From positions 62,001-126,000 of the forward strand of contig NZ_JAEMHK010000001.1 of the NCBI RefSeq assembly GCF_016458235.1: a DNA stretch of 64,000 nt. The letters run 5' to 3'. Made by a program: the position numbers and the translations under genes. Below the pieces are notes generated by a model that was given only the letters and a program-made list of their open reading frames with translations, had not been told where the DNA came from and did no database searches. This document shows, piece after piece, positions 23,849 through 32,298 of this stretch; within the stretch, counting starts at the first letter, position 1, and each line of letters begins with the position of its first letter. Source of the DNA: Geomonas propionica (GTDB lineage: Bacteria > Desulfobacterota > Desulfuromonadia > Geobacterales > Geobacteraceae).

Positions 23849-24543
23849 GGCTCATCCACCTCGAACATGTAGCCGGAGCCCCACACCGTCTTGATGCAGC
23901 GCTTGCCGCCGGAGAGCTGCTCGGTCTTGGTGCGCAGCTTGCTGATATGGACGTCGATACTGCGGTCGAAGGGGCCGAAATCCTTGCCGCGGGCGTAGTT
24001 CAAAAGCATCTCGCGGCTGAGCACCGTGCCGGGAAGGCTCATCAGGGCCTCGAGGAGACGGTGCTCGGTGGCGGAGAGTTCCACCTCCTGACCGTCGCGG
24101 GAAACGCTGCGCCGCTTGCGCAGCAGTACGAAGCCGCCCGCCTCGATGCGGTCCGTGGCGTCGGCGCGCGGGGCCTGGCTGCGCCTGAGCACCGCGTTGA
24201 TGCGGGCCACCAGCTCGCGCGGGTTGAACGGTTTGGGAAGGTAGTCGTCGGCGCCCAGTTCGAGCCCCGAGATGCGGTCCTCGTCGTCCCCCTTGGCCGT
24301 CAGCATGATCACCGGCACCGCGCTCTGCTGCCGGACCCGTTTCAGGATCTCCAGGCCGCTTTCCCCCGGCAGCATGATATCGAGGATGATCACCGCCGGC
24401 TCCTGTTCGCGCAAGGCCTGCGCGACCTCAGTTCCGTCCGGGAATTCCCTGGTAACAAAGCCCTGGTCCCCGAGGAACTTGGCCACCAGGCGCCTCAGCT
24501 TGACGTCATCGTCGACCAGGAAAATGATTTTGCTCTCGTTCAC
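23845..24543 (-). CDS. CpxR-like OmpR-family response regulator
   Basis: 232 residues from GTG 24543, which has GGAGGCGG directly upstream; an ATG at 24573 in the same frame has none. Receiver domain with acidic pocket FLVDDD, phospho-Asp in VIILDIMLPGESG and Lys in YLPKPFNPREL. The winged-helix C-terminus contains LSATEHRLLEAL, RSIDVHISKLRTK and the terminal TVWGSGYMFEV. CpxR-like by similarity and by its partner kinase. Its own upstream region carries three TTTAC/GTAAA boxes with 11- and 22-bp spacing (24605-24642), consistent with autoregulation. Confidence 0.9.
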   Translation of the reverse strand: MNESKIIFLVDDDVKLRRLVAKFLGDQGFVTREFPDGTEVAQALREQEPAVIILDIMLPGESGLEILKRVRQQSAVPVIMLTAKGDDEDRISGLELGADDYLPKPFNPRELVARINAVLRRSQAPRADATDRIEAGGFVLLRKRRSVSRDGQEVELSATEHRLLEALMSLPGTVLSREMLLNYARGKDFGPFDRSIDVHISKLRTKTEQLSGGKRCIKTVWGSGYMFEVDEP

Positions 24544-24604
24544 ACCCCGCCTCCGTTTATTCCTTGGCGGCATAGTAGCAGGGAACAGGGCGACTCTCGC
24601 GTTT

Positions 24605-24642
24605 TTTACGTTTTTTTTACATAGGTCACATACTTTTTTTAC
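24605..24642 (-). promoter_or_regulatory. CpxR-type GTAAA box array
   Basis: On the minus strand GTAAA occurs at 24605-24609, 24616-24620 and 24638-24642: offsets of 11 and 22 bp, a whole number of helical turns. CpxR boxes are GTAAA direct repeats with a short spacer, so this array could control both the response-regulator operon and the divergent gene at 24731. Confidence 0.55.
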
Positions 24643-24730
24643 AACTTCGGGTTACCTTGTCGCTACCAACCAACCACCGGCAACCCGCGGTCGTGATCCG
24701 ACGGCCAGACAAGGAAACAAAGGAGCAGCA

Positions 24731-25138
24731 ATGAGCCAAATCGAAGTGAGCGAAGAGATCCTCCGTAACTTTCACCTTTTTTGGGAAAACTATCCCGCGC
24801 CCGTCATGCTGATCCACAAGGACAGAACCATCCTGGCTGTGAACCGCGCGGCGCAGACCGTCGGCTACCCGACCGGCCTCAGGTGTGTCGATCTGGGCGA
24901 GAAGAAGCATCACGCCGGTTGCCGCGCCAACGTCGCCCTGCGCGACAAGATCGGGGTGCGTGACACCGCCTGGTACGACTTCTGCTCCGCCGTCCTGGAC
25001 GCCTATTGGATTCCGCTGGCCGGTGCCGAGGACTTCTACGTCCACTTCTCCAACGACATCACCGCGTTCGCCTCCGAGAGGATGATCCCCAAGGATGACT
25101 GCTCCGGCGGCTGCGCCAGCTGTGGCGGGCACGAGTAG
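24731..25138 (+). CDS. PAS-like domain protein with Cys-rich tail (135 aa)
   Basis: 135 residues from ATG 24731 behind AAAGGAGCAGCA. The first half reads like a PAS fold (ENYPAPVMLIHKDRTILAVNRAAQTVGY), with no kinase or output domain attached. A central segment has several cysteines (GLRCVDLG, HAGCRANV, FCSAVLDAYW), and the tail ends DDCSGGCASCGGHE, a CxxxCxxC cluster that could bind a metal or act in redox sensing. Divergent from the CpxRA-like pair and sharing its GTAAA box array, it is likely a target of that system. A free-standing PAS sensor or chaperone is possible; the partner is unknown. Confidence 0.6.
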   Translation: MSQIEVSEEILRNFHLFWENYPAPVMLIHKDRTILAVNRAAQTVGYPTGLRCVDLGEKKHHAGCRANVALRDKIGVRDTAWYDFCSAVLDAYWIPLAGAEDFYVHFSNDITAFASERMIPKDDCSGGCASCGGHE

Positions 25139-25151
25139 CTTCGGGGCGCCA

Positions 25152-25192
25152 AAATCCCCCCTGTCCCCCCTTTCACAAGGGGGGGACGCGAG
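25152..25192. repeat. Dispersed GC-rich palindromic repeat
   Basis: AAAATCCCCCCTGTCCCCCC followed by TTTCACAAGGGGGGGACG. Together with the copy at 25376 and a terminator at 25286 it makes up nearly all of the 307-bp gap 25139-25445. Confidence 0.7.
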
Positions 25193-25285
25193 GGCACCTG
25201 CAGCACTTTGTAGCGCAGCTGAACCTTTGACCGGTGCAGAAGAACCGCCCGCGCCGCGAGCCGATCCGCCGTCTCCATCCACATA

Positions 25286-25322
25286 AAGAGAGGGACTATG
25301 CCGATGCATAGCCCCTCTCTTT
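25286..25322. terminator. Bidirectional Rho-independent terminator
   Basis: AAGAGAGGG.CTATGC-CGAT-GCATAG.CCCTCTCTT: a long stem with A-rich and T-rich flanks on both sides, between the convergent PAS-like gene and multicopper oxidase gene. Confidence 0.85.
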
Positions 25323-25375
25323 GTTCGCCCCTAAATGGCGCCCCTCTTTTTGTTCGCCCGACTGGTGATGCACCA

Positions 25376-25430
25376 GCGTCCCCCCCCTTGTCAAAGGGGG
25401 GACAGGGGGGATTTGCCTTTCCCCCCGATC
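25376..25430. repeat. Dispersed GC-rich palindromic repeat
   Basis: CGTCCCCCCCTTGTCAAAGG followed by GGGGACAGGGGGGATTTGCC; the second half is shared with the repeat at 9629-9703. Confidence 0.7.
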
Positions 25431-25445
25431 CCGGAAAAACCTATC

Positions 25446-27788
25446 TCAATAATCCGTCCCCATCACGTAGCTGCGCACCGCAGTCGCGAGCGGCACCATC
25501 TGGGTCGGCCGCATCATCTCGTTGTCCTCATGGTCGATGATGTGGCAATGCCATACGTAGCCGTTGCCACCGTTGGGATCGAAGGCGAAGGAGGCCGCGC
25601 CGGCCGCGGTCTGCGCAGGGAGATCGGTAGGAGCCCAACGCACCGCGATCCGGGTCACCTGACCGGGAAGAGCCTGGATGGTATCCTTCCACCCCGCTTC
25701 CTGCGGCAGCGCCGGGGTTGCCGGCCCTTGCAGATAGATCGGTTTGCCGTTTTTGCCAAGAAGAGCGACGTCGGGGTTGCCACCCACCGCCCTCGTGTTG
25801 GCCGGGTTGCCGTCGTAGCTCTGCGGCGGCCCGAAACCGGGGATGTAGACACCAGCTGGATAAGGCAGCCCTGTCATCGGGTCGTATCCTCCGCCGGGGA
25901 AGGCGGCCGCGTACACCGCGCCGTAGGCCTTGGTGTCGAGGCCCTGCCGGTTGATGAGCTGGAACTGCGCCAGGTGCAGGTGAATGGGATGCGCGTCGGC
26001 GGTGAGGTTGACGATCTCCCAAACCTCGGTCTCACCCTCTTTGGGCATCTCGGAGATGAAGTTCCCCGTGGCATCCGCACTGAAACCCGGGATCGGCGTG
26101 GACTGGTACATCCCGTTCATGACGCCGGTCACCCGCTTGCCGTTCCACTTGGTGTTGTTGACCAGGATCTCCAGCGGCCCGCCAGGGTAGGCGGTCAGGG
26201 CTCCCGTCACCGGGTCTATCGCGGTCTGAGGCATCCCCATCACCTCGTTCAGGGTAAGCTGGCGGGTCTTCTGGACCGTTACGCCAGCGGCCAGGGTCCC
26301 CGCCGTCGGGTTGGCCAGCCTGACCAGCGCCGGCCCCTGCCCCACCGCGCCGCGCAGGGTTGAGCCGACCTGGGCCGGGTTGAAGGAGGTGTCGGCAGCC
26401 GGCGCCGCGCCGACCTTGAACATCATGATGCGTCCCGTGGTGTTGCCGTTCGGGGTGCCGCCGGCCGGGTAGGGAGTCTTGGCCGTGTTGCGCAGCAGCC
26501 AGGTGCCCGAATAGACAAGACCGTTGGGGCCCTTCACCCCGGCCTGGTAGCCGGCGAAGTCGACGATGACCTGGTAGCGCTCACCCGGCATCATGACCAA
26601 TTTCCCCCCAAGGGCGGGATCGAGCTTGGCGGGGCGATCGAGATACCCGCCGTCGGTCCCGATCACGTACAGCGGGGGGCCGAGGTTCTTGGAGACCGGG
26701 TCCACCAGCGCCATTTCGTAGGTCCTCGCGTTGGAGCCGTTCAGGAACAGGAAGGTGTAACGCTTGGCGTCCACGCTTTTGTAGGGCCAGGACTTGCCGT
26801 TGACGACGATGACATCCCCCACGAACTCCGGGTTCCAGTAGGGGTGGTCCGGGTTCAGTGCCCAGAGTACGCCGCCGGCGCTGGCTGCGGTGAAGAAGAG
26901 CTGCCCGTTGCTGTCGAACATGCGGTCCTGGACCACCAGCGGTACCAGTTCCGGCAGGTTGGCGGGATCCCGCGCGGGATCGCTGACCATGTAGGCGCCG
27001 GCGAGCCCGGCATAGACGTTCAGGCGGGTGGCGCCCAGGGTGTGGTCGTGGAACCAGATCGGCGCCCCTTCCTGGGTGTTCGGGTAACGGTAGATGGCGT
27101 AGTTCGACGCGGTCGCACCGTCCCTGCTGTAGAAGGACGCCCCTTTCATGGTGCCGTCGCTGGTAAACCAGGAATCGGGTCCGCCGTCCAGCTGCGGCGG
27201 CACTTCGCCCCCGTGCAGGTGGACCGCCGCCGGGATGGGCGCATCGAAGGTCTCCCCGTAGTTCGAGGCGCACTCGCTCCCCGGTGCCGGAGGCATCGCC
27301 ATGTGGGCGCACATGCTTTCCCCGCCGTTGAGCGGGTCAGCCCAGTGCAGCGTCTGGTCGGTGCTGTAGCGATAGGCGAGCACGTTGGTGGTTTTCACCG
27401 TCGGGAGTTGGTTCACGAACTTCATCTCGGTGGGGATGCCGCGCGTGGCGACGACGACGGGGCCGATGAAGGATTGCCGCCCGGGGATCATCCCGTCGGC
27501 CGTCTGCGCCGCCACCTGTCCCGGCTGGAGATAGCCCCAGACCCAGGTCCCGGTGTAGCCCGGGACCGCGTTGGCGGGGAGGACCATGCTCTTGAACTCC
27601 TTCATGCGGAGCTCGACGGCGTTGGGTCCCGCCGGCACTACGTCAAGGTTCGGCAGAGCATCAACGAACTGTGGGATAGCCGATGCAGGTAATGGCAGCT
27701 GCGGTGTCACACCTCCCCAGGCACTGACAAGGTGTGAAGTCATGATAGCAACAGCACCTACAGTAACTACGAGAAGTCGCCCTTTCAT
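25446..27788 (-). CDS. Secreted multicopper oxidase
   Basis: 780 residues with a signal peptide (RLLVVTVGAVAIMTSHLVSA) and all four copper-binding regions: AVHLHGG (HxH), WFHDHTLGATRLNVYAG (HxH), HPIHLHLAQF (HxxHxH) and VWHCHIIDHEDNEMM (HCHxxxH, with Met). This forms the type 1 and trinuclear sites of laccase/CotA/CueO-type enzymes. Long inserts make it bigger than bacterial CueO (about 500 aa), like the large outer-surface multicopper oxidases of Geobacter linked to metal oxidation or Fe(III) reduction. Exact substrate cannot be told. GGGGGAGGACTTT precedes the ATG. Transcribed alone; the 5' gap holds two AAAAACGAC direct repeats of unknown role. Confidence 0.92.
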   Translation of the reverse strand: MKGRLLVVTVGAVAIMTSHLVSAWGGVTPQLPLPASAIPQFVDALPNLDVVPAGPNAVELRMKEFKSMVLPANAVPGYTGTWVWGYLQPGQVAAQTADGMIPGRQSFIGPVVVATRGIPTEMKFVNQLPTVKTTNVLAYRYSTDQTLHWADPLNGGESMCAHMAMPPAPGSECASNYGETFDAPIPAAVHLHGGEVPPQLDGGPDSWFTSDGTMKGASFYSRDGATASNYAIYRYPNTQEGAPIWFHDHTLGATRLNVYAGLAGAYMVSDPARDPANLPELVPLVVQDRMFDSNGQLFFTAASAGGVLWALNPDHPYWNPEFVGDVIVVNGKSWPYKSVDAKRYTFLFLNGSNARTYEMALVDPVSKNLGPPLYVIGTDGGYLDRPAKLDPALGGKLVMMPGERYQVIVDFAGYQAGVKGPNGLVYSGTWLLRNTAKTPYPAGGTPNGNTTGRIMMFKVGAAPAADTSFNPAQVGSTLRGAVGQGPALVRLANPTAGTLAAGVTVQKTRQLTLNEVMGMPQTAIDPVTGALTAYPGGPLEILVNNTKWNGKRVTGVMNGMYQSTPIPGFSADATGNFISEMPKEGETEVWEIVNLTADAHPIHLHLAQFQLINRQGLDTKAYGAVYAAAFPGGGYDPMTGLPYPAGVYIPGFGPPQSYDGNPANTRAVGGNPDVALLGKNGKPIYLQGPATPALPQEAGWKDTIQALPGQVTRIAVRWAPTDLPAQTAAGAASFAFDPNGGNGYVWHCHIIDHEDNEMMRPTQMVPLATAVRSYVMGTDY

Positions 27789-28004
27789 AAAGTCCTCCCC
27801 CTACCCGAATTTCACAAACACAATATTAAAAGAGCAACATGCGTGCCTTCACTCAACAAAGTCGTTTTTCCTGACTTTAACGACCGACGTAAGATGACCT
27901 TGTCGTTTTTTGGTACAGTGTCAGTTGAGGGAAACTGTTAGATTGTCGTATTTTTTGCACCCTTTTACTCCAGTACGACAGCAGGCATTGCCAGTGCGCA
28001 GAGC

Positions 28005-28040
28005 GAAAAAAAAGGGGCCAGGTTTTCACCTGGCCCCTTT
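28005..28040 (-). terminator. Rho-independent terminator of the 119-aa gene
   Basis: On the minus strand AAAGGGGCCAGGT pairs with ACCTGGCCCCTTT and is followed by TTTTTCGC. It lies 45 bp downstream of the stop at 28085. The rest of 27789-28084 holds only the multicopper oxidase leader. Confidence 0.9.
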
Positions 28041-28084
28041 ACTCAGTTAGTTGATGGATGCGCGATCGCGGCTCGCGGCCCGCC

Positions 28085-28444
28085 CTACTCCGGCAGGTAC
28101 TCCGCCGCGCCGATCTCGGTAAGGTAGAGCCGGACCGTGATGGAGCAGGCGGCGCCGAGCCCGTTCACCAGTGCTACCATCTTGTCGAGGATGGCGGCGG
28201 CCAGCTTGTTCTCCCTCGCCGTGCGGGGTCCGAGGCTTTTGGCCAGCACGATCAGGCGAATGTCCGCGCCGGTGTCCCGGTTGCTGGCCTGGGAGAACTG
28301 CAGCGAGATCTGCTCCGGCTTGAGGATTGCCATCTTGCCGCCGCGAATCTCCAGCAACTCCGAAATGATGGAAGGGAGCTCTCTGGCCAGGCCGTCAAGC
28401 ACCTCGTCATTCACATTTGCTTTGTGGACTATCGCGACATTCAT
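28085..28444 (-). CDS. Conserved hypothetical protein, possible tautomerase-like fold
   Basis: 119 residues from ATG 28444, with GGAGGAAGTGATC upstream; a GTG two codons earlier is too close to the site. The sequence (MNVAIVHKANVNDEVLDGLA, later ITVRLYLTEIGAAEY) shows the beta-alpha-beta pattern and the VRLYLTE C-terminus seen in 5-carboxymethyl-2-hydroxymuconate isomerase/MIF-like tautomerases, but the catalytic N-terminal Pro is absent (Asn follows Met), so a tautomerase activity is doubtful. Transcribed alone with its own terminator. Function unknown. Confidence 0.6.
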   Translation of the reverse strand: MNVAIVHKANVNDEVLDGLARELPSIISELLEIRGGKMAILKPEQISLQFSQASNRDTGADIRLIVLAKSLGPRTARENKLAAAILDKMVALVNGLGAACSITVRLYLTEIGAAEYLPE

Positions 28445-28752
28445 GATCACTTCCTCCTTGTGCAGTGTAAGCGGTAAACAATCGGGCCAGTATAGAAGAA
28501 AACTGCACAGACATCAACACCGAGATGGCATCTGCTGCAATCTTTCCAGGAGTATCAAATAGAAAGGGATCAGACATAGTCCGGTTCGTTTGAGTGCTGC
28601 GGCTTTGCCGATAGTTCTGCGAGACTGATCATACGGTGCTCTTTGCCATCAATTTTCCGGTCGCCGCAACCTTACCGCTGCCATCGCACATGGCAGTCTT
28701 TAAACTGCCCGTCGCTGGTGCTCTTTCCGCCCGATCCGCCATGCCTTTTATA

Positions 28753-28781
28753 TTGCCCAGAGGCGCAATCTCTTGTATAAA
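28753..28781 (+). promoter_or_regulatory. Predicted sigma70 promoter of the polyene operon
   Basis: TTGCCC (28753-28758), a 17-bp spacer and TATAAA (28776-28781) give a good sigma70-type promoter, with a leader of about 47 nt before the fabG-like ATG at 28835. The remainder of the 390-bp gap 28445-28834 shows no convincing gene. Confidence 0.55.
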
Positions 28782-28834
28782 TGGCTGCCTCTGCAACACC
28801 TTGAACTCCAACGCTGAAGGCGGTTTTACAGCAT

Positions 28835-29563
28835 ATGTCCTCTAGAAAGATCGCACTGGTGACCGGAGCGAGCAAAGGTATCGGAGCAGCCATCGCCCTG
28901 ACCCTTGCGCGCGACGGCTTCGATATCTGGCTCAACTACCGGTCCGACCACGCCGCCGCCACGGAAGTGGCGCGCCAGGTAGAGGCGACCGGGGCCTCCT
29001 GCCGGCTGGTCTGCTGCGACGTCGCCGACGCGGGCGCCGTCAAGGAGACGCTGGGACCGCTGCTTGAAAAGGAGTCCCCGGAGGTGCTGGTCAACAACGC
29101 CGGCCACGCCAAGGACACCCTCATGGTCTGGATGGCGGAGGACGAGTGGAAGGACGTCCTGTCCGTGCACCTGGACGGCTTCTTCCTGGTGACCAAGCTG
29201 GTGCTGGTCGGCATGCTCAAGAGGCGCAGCGGCCGGGTGATCAACATCGCCTCGACCTCCGGGCAAAGCGGCGTGGCGGGCCAGGTGAACTACTCGGCCG
29301 CCAAGGCGGGGCTGATCGGCGCCACCAAGGCGCTCGCCCTGGAGACCGCCAAGCGCAAGATCCTGGTCAACGCGGTCTCCCCCGGCTTCATCGAGACCGA
29401 CATGGTGGCCGGGCTCCCCAAGGAGAAGATTGTCCCGATGATTCCGCTCGGGCGTATCGGCACCCCCCAGGAAGTGGCCGAGGTGGTCTCCTTCCTCGCC
29501 TCGGACAAGGCATCCTACATCACCGGACAGGTGATCGCGGTCAACGGCGGCATTTACCTGTAA
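28835..29563 (+). CDS. 3-oxoacyl-ACP reductase (FabG-like), first gene of polyene operon
   Basis: 242 residues, short-chain dehydrogenase fold. TGASKGIG binds NADP(H); NNAGHAKD and the catalytic Ser-Tyr-Lys (IASTSGQSG, then YSAAKAG) are intact. C-terminal ITGQVIAVNGGI is the standard FabG ending. It would reduce the beta-keto group after each chain extension, the ApeQ role in aryl polyene synthesis. Ribosome site is weak (GAAGGCGG). A 33-bp gap precedes the next gene; the following genes overlap or nearly overlap, so this opens a 20-gene operon. Confidence 0.92.
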   Translation: MSSRKIALVTGASKGIGAAIALTLARDGFDIWLNYRSDHAAATEVARQVEATGASCRLVCCDVADAGAVKETLGPLLEKESPEVLVNNAGHAKDTLMVWMAEDEWKDVLSVHLDGFFLVTKLVLVGMLKRRSGRVINIASTSGQSGVAGQVNYSAAKAGLIGATKALALETAKRKILVNAVSPGFIETDMVAGLPKEKIVPMIPLGRIGTPQEVAEVVSFLASDKASYITGQVIAVNGGIYL

Positions 29564-29596
29564 GCGTTCCACAGCAACAGAGCAGTTGAGGTAACC

Positions 29597-30817
29597 GTGC
29601 ATAAAGTAGCCATTACCGGGATCGGGATCGTCTCCTGCCTGGGAAGCAGCATCCCGGAGGTCGCGCAGGCGCTGCGCTCCGGACGCTCCGGCATCGTGGT
29701 CGACGAGGAGCGCGCGCGGCTTGGCTTTCGCAGCCCGCTCACCGGTCGCATCGCGGCGTGGGAACAGCGTGCCCCCCTCTCCAGAAAGCAGGCGAAGACC
29801 ATGCCCGACTTCGCGGTGCACGCCTTTTCCGCCGCCTGGGACGCGCTCACCATGGCGGGACTATCCGAGGAACTGGTGCAGAGCCCGGAGACGGGGCTCA
29901 TCTTCGGCTGCGATTCCAGCTGCCTCACCGCGGTGGAACAGGTGGAGCTCCTGCGCGAGCGCGGCGAGACCCAGCTGATCGGCAGCGGACACGTCTTCCG
30001 CTCCATGACCTCCTGCATCACCATGAACCTCAACACCCTGCTCAAATGCCGCGGCGCCTGCTGGACCATCAGCTCGGCCTGCTCCAGCGGCGGCCACGCG
30101 GTGGGCCAGGCGGCGGACCTGATCGCCATGGGACGCCAGGAGCGGATCATCTGCGGCGGCGCCCAGGAGATCAACTGGCAGTCCATGTGCAGCTTCGACG
30201 GCCTGGGGGCATTCTCCCTGCGCCGGGACGACCCCGCCGCCGCCTCGCGCCCCTTCGACGCCGGCCGTGACGGCCTGGTGCCGAGCGGCGGCGCGGCGGC
30301 CCTGGTGCTGGAGCGCTGGGACTTGGCGGTGGCGCGCGGCGCCACCATCCTGGGCGAGGTCGCCAGCTACGCCTTCTCCTCCGACGGCAACCACATCTCG
30401 GTGCCGAGCAGCGACGGCCTGCAGCGCGCCATGCGCCAGTCGATCACTCTCGCCGGCCTTACCCCCGCCGACATCGACTACGTCTGCGCCCACGCCACCT
30501 CGACCCCGGCCGGCGACGCGGCCGAGGCGCGCAACATCTCCGCCGTCTTCGGCCCGTCCACCCCGCCGGTCTCCTCGGTGAAGGGGATGACCGGGCATGA
30601 GCTCTGGATGTCGGGCGCCTCCCAGGTGGTGTACAGCACCATCATGGCGCGCGAAGGGTTCATCGCCGCCAACCTCAATTTCGCCACCCCCGACGAGGAC
30701 TCCGCCCGGCTCAACATCGTCACCGAGACCCTCAACGCCACCCCGGAACACGTCCTGTGCAACTCGGCCGGCTTCGGCGGCACCAACTCCTGCCTAGTAC
30801 TGAGGTACGCCCGGTGA
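29597..30817 (+). CDS. Beta-ketoacyl synthase (KS1, FabB/KAS I-like)
   Basis: 406 residues from GTG 29597. The thiolase-fold triad is complete: Cys162 in ISSACSSGGHA, His in CAHATSTPAGD, and Lys/His in SVKGMTGHELWMSGA. The GMTGHELWMSGA block resembles FabB/KAS I. It would carry out decarboxylative condensation of malonyl-ACP onto the growing chain. It overlaps the next gene by 4 bp (GTGA). It is one of four KS proteins here with intact catalytic residues, so division of labour (initiation vs elongation) is likely but cannot be assigned from sequence. Confidence 0.92.
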   Translation: MHKVAITGIGIVSCLGSSIPEVAQALRSGRSGIVVDEERARLGFRSPLTGRIAAWEQRAPLSRKQAKTMPDFAVHAFSAAWDALTMAGLSEELVQSPETGLIFGCDSSCLTAVEQVELLRERGETQLIGSGHVFRSMTSCITMNLNTLLKCRGACWTISSACSSGGHAVGQAADLIAMGRQERIICGGAQEINWQSMCSFDGLGAFSLRRDDPAAASRPFDAGRDGLVPSGGAAALVLERWDLAVARGATILGEVASYAFSSDGNHISVPSSDGLQRAMRQSITLAGLTPADIDYVCAHATSTPAGDAAEARNISAVFGPSTPPVSSVKGMTGHELWMSGASQVVYSTIMAREGFIAANLNFATPDEDSARLNIVTETLNATPEHVLCNSAGFGGTNSCLVLRYAR

Positions 30818-32298
30818 GCTACGACTACGCCGTCATCGGCGCCGGCGTCTCCGGCATCACCTGCGCCCTCACCCTGGCCCGCAGCGGCTATAAAGTTGCG
30901 CTCGTCGAGCGGGCGCCCCGCACCGCGCCGCTTTTGCGCGGCTTCTCGCGCCACGGCGTCCACTTCGACACCGGCTTTCACTACACCGGCGGGCTCGGGC
31001 CAGGCGAGCCGCTGGAACTGTTCCTGCGTTACTTGGGCGTCGCGGACCGCATCGAGAGTTTCTCCTTCGACGAGAAGGGATTCGACCTGTTCCGCTGCGA
31101 CGACCCCGCCTTCGAGTTCGGCTTCCCCGTCGGTTTCGCCAACCTGCGCGAACAGCTTCTCGGCAGCTTCCCCGGCGAGCGCCAAGCCATCGACCAGTAC
31201 CTGGACCAGGTGGGCGCGGCGTGCCGCGCCATGCCCTACCTGAACCTCGACGCCGAGTTGAGCCAGGAGTCGCTCTTGCAGCGGGTCATCGGCCCGAGCC
31301 TGCGCGAGGTACTGGACCGCCTCACCGGTAACGAGCTCTTAAAAAGCTTGCTTTCGGTGCACTCCCTTTTATATGGTGTCTCCAGCCGCGAGGTCCCCTT
31401 CGCCCTGCACGCCGCCATCGCCGGGAGCTACTATCAGTCGGTGCGCGGCATCCGCGGCGGCGGCTTGAGCCTCGCCCGCGCCTTCGACGCACGCCTCGCC
31501 GAGCTGGGGGTGCAGGTATTGTGTTCGCGGGAGGCGACCGCCATCGAGCTCGGCACGGGCGGCGCGGTGACCGGGGTGCGCCTGGCCGACGGGGAGTTGA
31601 TCCCCTGCAGCACCGCCATCGCCACGGTCCACCCGCAGTTGCTGCTCGACCTGGTGCCGGAAGGCGCCTTCCGCCCTGTGTACCGCAAACGGCTCGCCTC
31701 CCTGGAGGAGACCGTCTCCGCTGTCCTCTGCTTCGCCACCTGCGATGCGCCGCTTCCCGCACTCTCGGGGAGCAACCGGTTCTACGTCCCCGACGCGGGC
31801 GCCGTCAACGAACTGGGGGGGCGTCCGGTGGGACAAGGCGCGCTCTACCTGAGTGCGGCCTACCGCAACGGCGACCCTGTCCCGGCCGGATTCATCGGCA
31901 TCTGCCCCGCGCTCTTCAGCGACGCGGCGGCGTGGCAGTCGCGCCGGGGCGAGCGGCCGTCGGGATACGCAGGCTACAAAGAGGAGGCGCTGGAGCGCCT
32001 GACGGCGCAGATCACCCGCGCCTATCCCGAACTCTCCGGCCGCATCAGCAGCATCGAGGCGTCCACACCCCTTACCGTGCGCGACTACTGCGCCACCCCG
32101 CTGGGCGGGCTCTACGGCGTGAAGCACATGGTGGGACAGTACAACCCGCAACCGGCCACCAGGGTCCCCGGCCTGTTCCTGTCCGGGCAGGCTGTGGCCT
32201 CGCCCGGGGTCATGGGGGCGGTGCTCTCGGGGCTGGTCACCTGCGGCACCCTGCTCGGGCACGACCGCATCAGAAAGGAATTGAAGGAATGTTGTTGA
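30814..32298 (+). CDS. CrtI/retinol-saturase-like FAD-dependent oxidoreductase
   Basis: 494 residues from GTG 30814, which shares GTGA with the KS1 stop. An N-terminal dinucleotide fold (VIGAGVSGITCALTLARSGY) with downstream Glu (VALVER) and the C-terminal FAD block LFLSGQAVASPGVMGAVLSG fit the phytoene desaturase/all-trans-retinol 13,14-reductase family. Such enzymes desaturate, saturate or isomerise long conjugated chains, so it could adjust the polyene chain. It is not part of the minimal E. coli aryl polyene gene set. Reaction and direction unknown. Confidence 0.85.
   Translation: MSYDYAVIGAGVSGITCALTLARSGYKVALVERAPRTAPLLRGFSRHGVHFDTGFHYTGGLGPGEPLELFLRYLGVADRIESFSFDEKGFDLFRCDDPAFEFGFPVGFANLREQLLGSFPGERQAIDQYLDQVGAACRAMPYLNLDAELSQESLLQRVIGPSLREVLDRLTGNELLKSLLSVHSLLYGVSSREVPFALHAAIAGSYYQSVRGIRGGGLSLARAFDARLAELGVQVLCSREATAIELGTGGAVTGVRLADGELIPCSTAIATVHPQLLLDLVPEGAFRPVYRKRLASLEETVSAVLCFATCDAPLPALSGSNRFYVPDAGAVNELGGRPVGQGALYLSAAYRNGDPVPAGFIGICPALFSDAAAWQSRRGERPSGYAGYKEEALERLTAQITRAYPELSGRISSIEASTPLTVRDYCATPLGGLYGVKHMVGQYNPQPATRVPGLFLSGQAVASPGVMGAVLSGLVTCGTLLGHDRIRKELKECC

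Noticed and set aside
28560-28640. Possible c-di-GMP-I (GEMM) riboswitch fragment on the minus strand
   Set aside because: GGCAAAGCC is present, but the rest of the consensus core and a downstream gene in that direction are missing.
28629-28811. 60-codon minus-strand frame in the polyene promoter gap
   Set aside because: The tail (GKVAATGKLMAKSTV) looked briefly like a hotdog fragment, but there is no ribosome site, and it overlaps the predicted -35/-10 elements.
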